Shown here one piece after another: positions 55,261-64,000 of a stretch of DNA of 64,000 nt. Every line of letters begins with the position of its first letter. Position 1 is the stretch's first letter. A model generated the notes under the pieces. That model did not search any database. It was not told where the DNA came from and was given only the letters and a program-made list of their open reading frames with translations. Both the position numbers and the translations under genes were made by a program. The DNA comes from Solen grandis (lineage: Eukaryota; Mollusca; Bivalvia; Adapedonta; Solenidae): assembly GCA_021229015.1 (NCBI GenBank), contig CM037778.1:86218477-86282476 (forward strand). Reading direction: 5' to 3'.

Positions 55261-57290
55261 ATAATAAAGATCATTAACAGACACATTTGATTATGAATGA
55301 ACATCTATTTACCAACCGCTTACGCTAAGTGACTTGTAAACTTGCCCGGCTCCCTAAACAGGTATTTTGGTATTACATTTAAAGGTTTGATTACGGAGCA
55401 GCAATCAAAAAGCCCTCTTTGAACTATATACAAGAGGACACTGTAATTAACCTCAGTACAACTGCAGGATAATCAACAATACAACATACATTTTAATAGT
55501 TTTGAAACACATCTGAAAACGTACAAGCAACTTACAAACATGATTAAACACAAGATTCCATTATATTTTTCTGATGTGGCCTCCAGTGTCTTCACATGTC
55601 TTATATAAAATTTGCTCTGCTGTCATCACATCCCTATCTAATATTGTGAGTACAAACCTTTTTTCATTGATTTTTCATAATGACGTAGATTTTGAAAATG
55701 CATGCCCCAGTTTCCACTCAGGGGTCTTCGAAATCGTACACTTTTAAATAAGAATGGTACCGTAATATAGCTCTCTCCTTCGGCGTCCAAGAAATTGAAA
55801 GCTCAATATGTTTTCCAAAAGGAATTTTATAAATAAAAAAATACAAAAACAAAATAATGCTATATTAACTCTGCATAAATATATGAAAATATATAGTAAC
55901 CTTTACGAGCTACTTTCCGAGTTTTTATGGCGTAGTTATATACAAATAATAACAATGCCGTCTTAGATATCTGGATATTCAACTCTCACAAACATGCATT
56001 TACTTACTTCCCAGAGCAAAATGACGGTCGTAGAATCTGATATACATGTATATGTCAATCATATCCGAATGAGATGAAATAGACTGACTATTGGGACAAA
56101 GTGTGCAGACAAAGATACGATTTTTAAGTGTTTAATTTGATTCGAAACCCCAGCTGTACTGCAATATTGACCTTTTATGCTTAGTGTAGTCAAGTTGCGT
56201 TAGTATATTCGTTACAGGTTTAAAGGTAAATGTGTGTTGATCTAAATCTTTCACGCGTTCGTACATGTAGCCGACTGTATATTCATTTGCGAATATGAAC
56301 AGAATAAAATTTATCTTACCATACGTATTATGACCTTTAAAATATGATTTAAATACAACACTTCCTTTAACAGTTACTTACGAATAACGATCGTTATCAT
56401 ATACATGTACATGTAGAAACAATTTAACTAATCATAGGGAGCATTTTATACTAAAATATGAGAAATCGGGTTCCGGAGACGAATCCTAGCAATGAGACTG
56501 CATTCTGGAATTCAGAGTGCAGGTCAAAAACGGGATTTAGGCGATATCGTTGACAAACATACAGGAGACATATTTTGCGAAATGAACTGATATGTTTGAT
56601 AAATATTGAAATATACACTAGTGTATTTGCGCTTTTAAAAATACGAGATCAAGCAAATTAACGGATTTATTTAAGATCATAATGTGGATAAAATCAAGCA
56701 CAAATCAACGACAATAAGCAGCCAACGAAAAATAATATGTTTACGTATATGCTTAAAAGGAAAGACACATGGTGTGTGGTGCGTGTGCGCCCGCGTGAAG
56801 ACACTTTTTAGATGGCGCCACCCGCCAGTCTTATGTGAAATTCGAAATCAGGCCTTTCTGTTTGATATTTTCCTCAACATTTTTAACTGTAGCATCCCGC
56901 GCTTTGTACGGATCCATACAATGCAAACTGAGCTAACGAAGCGAGGGGGTGTGTTACAAGATGTGTTGCAACGACTTTTTAAATGACTTTTAGAAACTCT
57001 TTTAAATGTGTAAATTTTGTGTGTCCATTCTTCTTTTACAAATTCCTAAGTGAATACAACCATTTTCGCGTGAACAAAATACCTGCGTCGTTTACAAAAA
57101 GAGATTTAACCTAACTGGAGTAATGTGATCCATACATGCAATCAAGAAAATAGTGCTTCGCATAAGTACGTAATTAACCAAAGTAGTTCAGCAGCGTTTC
57201 GCACGATAATGATATTTTCGTTGCATTTCTATTATATTACGTTGCATTTCTGTTTCTCATAAACTCAATAGCCACGCAAAAGCTAAAAAA
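55261..57290. other. Clean non-coding block
   Basis: Good-quality sequence without stretched homopolymers. No exon with motif support. The frame at 56684-56986 has no recognised domain. Part of it (about 56150-56530) has a noisy inverted copy at 44860. Confidence 0.55.
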
Positions 57291-58818
57291 GTAAAAAAAG
57301 CGGTATAATTTGTGGAATGGAAGATCCCCCCCTCTTGAGATCTTTAAATATAATTTTTATTTGATCCCTTTTTTATATTTTTTGAGTTAGGGCCCCCGGA
57401 CAAAGAAACCGACAGAGGCGGATAGCCAGACAGACAAGCTGAATCCAGAAAAAACCCCCTTACAACTTCGTTGGGGGGGGGGGGGGGGGGGGGGAAATTA
57501 AATATTTTTTTTCCCCCTTTTAAAAAAATTGGGTTTGCCCAAAAAATTTGGGAAAAAACAAATCACTGCCCCTCTTAACATGTAAACGGGAAATATTCAT
57601 TTTTCCCTTTAAGTAAAATTTTAAAAACAATCAAAGGGGCATCAGGCACACTTAAACTTCAGTGTAACAAGGGGTGGATTTTTTACATAACTGTACCAAT
57701 ACAAAAAATTGGGGACATGTATATTTTTTTTTGGTCATGCATTTTTACACAAATTTTGGGTTTTCAAAAAAAGGAAAGAAAGGGGATACCCACCTGAAAG
57801 GGGATTTGTTTTAAAGGGCCCCAAAGTAATGGGACTTAAAAAAACCCCCTTTGAAAAACAGGACTAGAACTATTTTTAACCCAAAATTTTTTTTTTATAA
57901 AAAAATCAAGCGGGGTTATGAGGAGAGGGGATCAATATCAAAAATATCCCAATATCTATTGAAAGATTTAAGTCTTAAAAGATTCGTAAGAAATCTCCTT
58001 TAAAAATGTAGAAAAAAAATTATCTACTTTAAGTTGTGTCTTTGCAGCTGATTAAAATGTTTACATCCTGATCATTGTGTTTATTCATAAATCAGGCGAA
58101 AATTGCATGACAAAAAAAACCCTTGCATGTATTTGGATGGAGGCAAACAAAAAATTAAAGTGGTGCCCCGCCCCAAACCCGGTGACTGGTTTATGCATTC
58201 TACTACTGAACTATCTAGACCCTTTTTTAGGTACATTACAATAGTAAAGTTTTTTACATTTGGGTAAAAAAATGATAGTAAAAAGGTCTTGATTGGAATA
58301 AATTGGTTAATTTTTTATTCAAAAAAATTTTCCATAAGTGCTTTGGGACTCCCTTTTAACTTTTAATCCACCTTTTTTATAAATTTTCAAATTATCCTCC
58401 CAAATGAAATTTAAAAAAAAAATTTTTGTTTATAGGGGGGGAAAATAAAAACACGCAATAAAAAAAATTCTTCCAAAAAAATTTTTAAAAGGGAACCCTT
58501 TCAAAAAGTATTTAAGTAATTTTAGGGACTATATGTACATGAGTCAGTATTGTGCCGCCCCATGTAATTTTTCACATCCAACAGACAAAATGACATTACC
58601 TGTTTACCACAACTCATCAAATTATTTCCCGAATTCCCAAATTTAAAGATGCTAAACCAGTTCCCTGTTTTTTGGACTTGGTTTGTTCCCTGGCTAGCAT
58701 GAACCCACAAACTGGGTTTGTGGAAGAATATTAGGTACTTGACCAACAAGACTGACAGGATATGTTTGAAGGGGTTACAGTCAGCAAGAATCCTATATTC
58801 AACAGTTGTTTATTTAGG

Positions 58819-58864
58819 GGCCCCTTGAGAAACATATGTTTAACAAATAAGATCTCAAGGGGCC
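58819..58864. repeat. Hairpin with 12-bp stem
   Basis: ggccccttgaga (58819-58830) pairs perfectly with tctcaaggggcc (58853-58864) across a 22-base loop. Alone in poor sequence; could be the tip of a fold-back element. Confidence 0.8.
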
Positions 58865-59409
58865 TTTAGCAGATTTCCCCTTTAAATTTCTTCAAGTTTG
58901 CCAAAAATTTTAATGTGTAAGCGTTTGGTAAATTTAAAAGATGGTTGAGTCAAAACATGTAAGTTCTTTTTCTCGGTTTCAAAATTTCCTGATTTTATCC
59001 GCACATTTTTCACATGTTTTTTTTAATTTTCCAACTAGTTACCCTTTGTTGCTGTGAAAATCTGTTTTTAAGGAATTTTCCAATAAATTAATTTTCTTTT
59101 AAAGTAATGGTTTAGTCCTTGGGTTAAAAAAAAGGCCCCTTTCAGTTTAATAATTCTCCAATGTAATCAAAACTTGGGTAAAATTTAAAAACTTTTGATT
59201 TTTTTTTCTTTAAAAATTTTCAAAAAATTTGGTTATGCCTGGATGTAAAATTTATTAAAATGGCCCCCAAAAGTAATTTTATCAGGGGGACAATTTTTTG
59301 TCTGTGGTTGGTGGTTCTTCAACCATGTTTTTTTTGGGGTCTGAGTTTGGGGGGAATTTTTGGGTCATGCTGATTCTTTTTAAAATTTGGGAATTTTAAC
59401 GCCTGTTAG

Positions 59410-59900
59410 CCCAAACCCGAAGATTAGTCTGTAGAGCTCTTTCACTGTAAGCTGTAAGGTTTTAAAACCTGGTCTTGGTGCCCCATTCTTTTTTTCATCT
59501 ACTTTTTGTTACATTTGGTCCCAAACAGGGGGCCCTTTTTGGGTAAATTCCGCTTATATATCAGCCTTTGGTTTTTTCAAGAACATAGCAAATTTTCTGT
59601 CCTGTCTGAATTAGGAAAAAATTTCCCAAAATGTAACTGAAGAAAGGGGATTAGGTCGTGGTTGGTAGTTGCCCAAACCCTGTTAGTTTCCCAAATCCAA
59701 TTGGTGTTCATTTTTCTACTAGTAAAATAACAGCCCATTGTCCTTTATCTAAAAGTTTTTTTTTAGAATTCTGTATATAAATCTGTAGAGCTCTCACTTT
59801 ATGAAAATTCCTGGGTTTGAACCCTGGTCCGGCTTTACATTCGTTTCCCCTTTTTTTACTTTTGGTCCCAAAAAGGTGGGCTTTCGGGTTTAGTTCTCTG
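59410..59900 (+). mobile_element. Two noisy tRNA-like SINE copies
   Basis: gtctgtagagctctttcact (59429) and atctgtagagctctcacttt (59780) each precede a B-box-like segment (ttaaaacctggtc; gggtttgaaccctggtcc) and a cttacattcgttcccc / ccccattcttttt tail. Spacing about 350 bp. Confidence 0.6.
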
Positions 59901-60467
59901 TATATTCGCCCTTTCGGTTTGTCATTATATAGAAATTTTTGTTATGTCAAATAAATTAAAGGGAAAAATTAAAAATGCGCTTGGGGCCCTAATAAAATTT
60001 TTTGTAAAGCCCCATAAAGGGCTTTCATTTCCTTATTAATATTTTGCTCTTCTTTTTTAAATGTGTTGCCATTGGATTAAAAAAAAATGATATTTTCTAA
60101 TCCTTTTACCTTAGAGCCCAATTTATTCAGAATATGGCTGGTGGATTTTTATTTTCTATGGTTTTTAAATAACCCAAAAAGTATTAAAAAGTCATTAGAA
60201 AAAGTGGTCATTATGAATTCTTCTAGGACCACTCTTATTTAAATCATTTGAGGGGTCATGTGTTTAAAACCTGTCGGGATTTAAAGTTTTTCTTTAATTG
60301 TTAATTACATTCATCCCTCTGTAAAAAATCGTGTGATTCTCAATTCATACATTATCTTCATTGTTTATAAATTTTAAATTAATTCTTTTGTTTGACCCAG
60401 TTAGCTTTTTTTATATAGATCTACACAAACCCTGCATAAATATGCTCTAGTATAAAGGAAAGCTTAA

Positions 60468-60686
60468 ATGTACAGAAACCCCGGAAAGTACGAGGACGAG
60501 CGACAGAAAGAAAGTGAAAAAAATAAAAAATGTGATGTAGACCTACTAAATAATAAATACAAAATAAAAGGGGAACATCATTGTTTGAATCTAAAAGAAT
60601 GGGCCCAGCTGACTGTTTGGCGTAAAAAAAGAAACAAATTTAAGAACAAACCTTTAAATTGCAATGATAGGGAAAATCGATTATGA
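60468..60686 (+). CDS. Unrecognised lysine-rich open frame
   Basis: 72 codons from ATG: MYRNPGKYEDERQKESEKNK, then LNNKYKIKGEHHCLNLKEWA and LTVWRKKRNKFKNK. The start (YRxxPxKYxxxxxKxxEKNK) recalls a charged motif near the N-terminus of some mollusc transposon proteins, but this is a weak impression. AT-rich sequence makes Lys/Asn frames likely by chance. Confidence 0.15.
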   Translation: MYRNPGKYEDERQKESEKNKKCDVDLLNNKYKIKGEHHCLNLKEWAQLTVWRKKRNKFKNKPLNCNDRENRL

Positions 60687-60699
60687 ATCGATCGGTTGA

Positions 60700-62335
60700 T
60701 AGATACTGATTTTCAAATTATGCTATTTTTACTAATGGGATAGTTCTCTTCGAAGACTGGAAACTATGTTCTTCATTCCTTTCATTTGTATCAACGTAGT
60801 TGTGGGGTGGTAGTTATTGAAATGACGAAAAACAAAAAAAATCGAAATGTATCAAGAAAAACCGAAAGCACTTCTTACTTTTTAGCTTGAATAAAGCTTC
60901 GATATTTCATCACACGTTTGATTCAAAATTATATCATATGTTTTTTTTTAAATTTTTGGGGAAATTAATGCTTTTGTGGCTTTTTTTTGGGGGGTATCAA
61001 AATGTTTCGGTATTTCTAAATTCTTCGGTATGCCAAAAGTGACCTAAAAAGACGATGCCCCCTTTCGTTAAGTTTAAATTTTTACTGTGCGAAAATACGA
61101 ATAATAATTACTTTTTGTTGTGCTGAACGAAAATTTAAAAATATTGGATTTTCCCCTTTTTAACCCACGGTTTCAAAATTAAAATATTTTTTTTAACCCC
61201 AGAATTTTCAGGTAGTAATCTCGAAAGTTTAAAATTGACGTGCAGCTGTCGTCAATCGACTGAGATGTGTACGTTCTAAAGCTGCTTCGCATGGCATCAG
61301 TCTAAAACGTAAAGTCGGTGAACTGCCCCCGGCATGAAAAATTAAGTTATAAATGGGTTTACTTTACATATTTCAGTGACGTGGGACTGTCCTCCACGAG
61401 GAAGGCTTGGGTTGCCTTTTCTCTGGTATTAGCCCTTAAATGGTAAATTTCCACACCAAAAAAATTCATCTAAAATCGGTTCAAATGGAACTACACCTAA
61501 ACCCTTTTGAAAATTTACATATGGGTAATTTTCGTATAATCGGGGGTTTTAACTACGATCTCCTTTCGAAGTAATCAGTATGCAAAAAAAGTAACCACGA
61601 TGGGATTACTTTACGTAAACAAAAAAAAAAAAATAAACTTTAAAGTATGTACAATATTTTCCGATTTTAATACTAATTCAATCAGTTCTTTTTTGTAAAA
61701 AAGTTGGGTGGGGAGTTGCTTAACGTTGTCAAGGTACACATTGAGTTTGGAAGGTAGGGATGCAAAAAATGTACGGGACTATTTTCATTTAAACTTAGTG
61801 GGTTTTACATGTAATATTGTCTTTGTCTAAAATAAATAAATTGTCTTCGGTCCCGAAAAACTGTAGGTTCGATCTCTATTTGAATGACAATTCTAAGACA
61901 TTATTAGGCGTTAAGATCTGGTCCAACACAGGAAGATAAGTACAAGGTGGGTTTATTCTTAATGATTAGTTCAAATCCTGTCTGTTGTTTTCAGGTGATG
62001 GTTCCTATTGCGGTGTTTAAGGACGCAATAGTCTAGTTAACCTCAACCAATGGGTCCATATCAACTTGCATGGCGCACTTTATTGCGGATCCGAAGGATA
62101 TGTTTTCGAATCCCGCTGGGGGCAAGATCTTTAATGACTTTACCCAGGGCAAAGTGCTGGGCCAAACCAGAAACTTAATTTTCCCGGGCCGACATAAAAA
62201 AATAATTCGGAAGTCCAATTGGTCTAATGAATGAATGTGTACTGTTTTTAAGACTATTTTTTATATCTTTTATACTGTATATTATTTTCCCGTCTGAAAA
62301 CATTGATTACTTTCAGCATGTATAGATAATCAAGG
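60700..62335. other. Mixed-quality non-coding sequence
   Basis: No gene seen. A tRNA-like head at about 62065-62130 (gcgcactttattgcggatcc, B-box-like ttttcgaatcccgc) suggests another SINE. Confidence 0.45.
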
Positions 62336-62339
62336 ATTT

Positions 62340-62705
62340 TTAAAGACGCCTCGTGTATGAGACATAATATTTCTCGCCATTTGACTGACCCTCATTTCCT
62401 CGTGTTTGAGACATAATATTTCTCGCCATTTGATGACCCCTTATTTTCGTCGTGTATGAGACAAAATTTATTTCTCGCCATTTGGCTGACCCCTCATTCT
62501 CCTCGTGTATGAGACTTAATATTTCTGCCATTTGACTGGCCCTAATTTCCTGTGTTGAGACATTGTTTTTTCTCACCATTTGCTGAACCCTCATTCTCCT
62601 CGTGTATGAGACATAATGATTCTCGCCATTTGACTGACCCCTCATTCTCCTCGTGTATGAGACATAATATTTCTCGCCATTTGACTGACCCCTCATTCTC
62701 ATCGT
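62340..62705. repeat. 51-bp minisatellite, seven copies
   Basis: Unit: cctcgtgtatgagacataat, atttctcgccatttgactga, cccctcattct. Because 51 is a multiple of three, the minus strand is open and would read a 17-residue repeat (GQSNGEKYYVSYTRRMR). This is a by-product, as copies with indels break the period. Confidence 0.92.
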
Positions 62706-63123
62706 ATTTTCTTTAGTGATAAAATGAAAGTAGGACATGAAATATGCACAAGTCCTTTACTTTACTGACCTCTCTGACCGAAAAGTGTTACTTATTGGCA
62801 TTACATAAGTTCCTTTACAGAAAGAAATGGCTGATGAATTTATAAAATTTTACAGTGGTAAAAGATTAAACATTGTAAAAGAAAATCTTACTTTCGTGTA
62901 ATTTTTTCAAGAAGTAATTTTAATATACAGCATGAAAAAAAAATAGGAATGCATAAAAAAATTGTTTTCAAGATGATTCAGGTATAATATATACCACCTT
63001 AGTATCACATTTATAAAATACATTTTTTAAGTATAGTGATGAATATTTGAAATGAAAACATCACAAATTCAAATAATGAGAAAATATATTGCTTTAGTCG
63101 ACTAAAACAGATTACTACCCTTC

Positions 63124-64000
63124 AACAAGAGCTGTCCATAAGACAACACACTCGGCTATTTGAAGCTTGTCAAAAAAAAAAATAAAAAAATATTGCAGTC
63201 AAAGGCTTTAAAAAGAATCTCTGTTTTTATCAAATAACACATGAACAATAAACATGTGCCTCAAGTTTTAAAGTAAAAACTCCCAAAATAATTAATCAAG
63301 TCAGAAAAGGGCATATTTATGTCAAAATCCAAGACGGGATGTGTATCTTGCATGTACAAATAGAGGTGATGGTCATAAACAGGTATTTAAAGTTTCAAAG
63401 CAATACCTCAAAGGGTTAAGTGAAAAAATGAAGCAATGCATTAACTTAAGCAAGATTTCTTCTTCTTTCTTTTTTTTAAAAAAAAAAGACATAACTGTTT
63501 TAAAATTCATGACAGTCTGACCTCCCAACACAGGGGATGTAATTTCATGAGTGGATTATGAGGGGCATCCATGGAAAGATATTACAGATAAAAGCATTGA
63601 TAAAAAAATTTTAACATTTTAAGTACAAAAAGGCCAAAAAATTTTGCAAAAATATTTAAGAGTTACTGTTCCTGTAACTACTTGGGCATACATTCCTGTT
63701 TCTACTGGTTGGTCTGATGATGATAAACATATGTGTGAATTTTGAGAGACATGCATTCAGTGAAAGTGGACATAATAGAAATGTAAAACAAAACTTAAAA
63801 AAAGTCCAAAAAAGTTCCATTTTAAAATTTTTCAATAATATTTGTATAGAGTTACAGTCCCTGTTTCTACATGTTGGTGTGATGATGATCATCAAGGCAT
63901 GCGTGAAGTTTGGAAGACATCCATTGAGTTAAAGTGGAGATAATGGCTTTATTAAACAAAACTAACATTTCTTCTAAATTCAAAAAGGGCTATAAATATA
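63124..64000 (+). repeat. Dispersed bivalve-type repeat, continuing past the window
   Basis: Starts caagagctgtccataagaca, acacactcggctatttgaag, cttgtc, followed by degenerate units. Within it, gagttactgttcctgtaact...ctgatgatgataaacatatg (63659) is repeated as gagttacagtccctgtttct...tgatgatgatcatcaaggca (63850), a unit of about 190 bp. Similar to elements known in clam genomes (inference). Confidence 0.7.

Larger units (their letters stand above)
57290..60450. other. Second low-quality looking block
   Basis: Homopolymer stretching returns abruptly at about 57320 (a run of about 24 G at 57472-57494, many aaaaaa/tttttt). No supported gene. Confidence 0.55.

Noticed and set aside
56684..56986. 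100-codon plus-strand frame
   Set aside because: No recognised motif, no promoter or splice context; composition is that of the surrounding non-coding sequence.
58522..58749. 75-codon minus-strand frame
   Set aside because: Sits in error-rich sequence with no family motif; could be part of a dispersed element, but nothing supports coding.
1..64000. CRISPR array or bacterial defence system
   Set aside because: The tandem arrays have no spacer-repeat alternation of CRISPR type, and introns, SINEs and LINEs show a eukaryotic genome.

Overview
This window is animal genomic DNA: AT-rich, low gene density, small exons with GT-AG introns, and many interspersed and tandem repeats. It looks like a bivalve mollusc, probably a heterodont (clam-like) species. 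That rests on the tRNA-headed SINE families, the 162-bp 'ggtcaaggtcacacttagag' tandem repeat, the 'caagagctgtc...cggctatttgaagcttgtcaa' repeat, and an integrin alpha chain of the alpha4/alpha9 type without an I domain. The species assignment is inference.

Region 1 (1-25.3 kb) is of good quality. It holds the head of one integrin alpha gene on the + strand. I assembled thirteen exons by hand between 2905 and 24141. Every junction keeps reading phase, giving about 503 codons of beta-propeller (FG-GAP repeats 1 to 7, with three calcium-binding loops) plus the start of the thigh domain. The signal-peptide exon would lie upstream and is not recognised. The rest of the thigh, the calf, transmembrane and tail exons are not seen; only a phase-compatible short exon ending in a stop codon follows. 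The introns carry SINEs, fold-back MITE-like elements, a 16-bp-palindrome minisatellite, a 162-bp tandem array and a 41-bp minisatellite.

Region 2 (25.3-26.7 kb) holds a 100-N scaffold gap. On both sides the minus strand encodes immunoglobulin-like sequence (hallmark DEGTYTC), so a second gene may run in the opposite direction across the gap.

Region 3 (26.8-36 kb) contains a SINE with clear target-site duplications, the decayed 3' end of a non-LTR retrotransposon, an unrecognised two-exon open frame, a decayed reverse transcriptase on the minus strand, and a galactose-3-O-sulfotransferase-like gene whose frame is broken in about four places.

Region 4 (36-52.8 kb) and parts of 57.3-62.3 kb look like uncorrected long-read sequence, with stretched homopolymers, wandering frames and garbled microsatellites. 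Much of 43.8-50.3 kb is a noisy second copy of parts of 28.6-35.6 kb, including the sulfotransferase. It is most simply explained as a retained haplotig or unpolished duplicate. The right end (50.8-64 kb) is almost all repeats: an approximately 2-kb repeat in two copies, a 51-bp minisatellite, hairpins and dispersed elements. I found no operon, CRISPR, rRNA or true tRNA gene.
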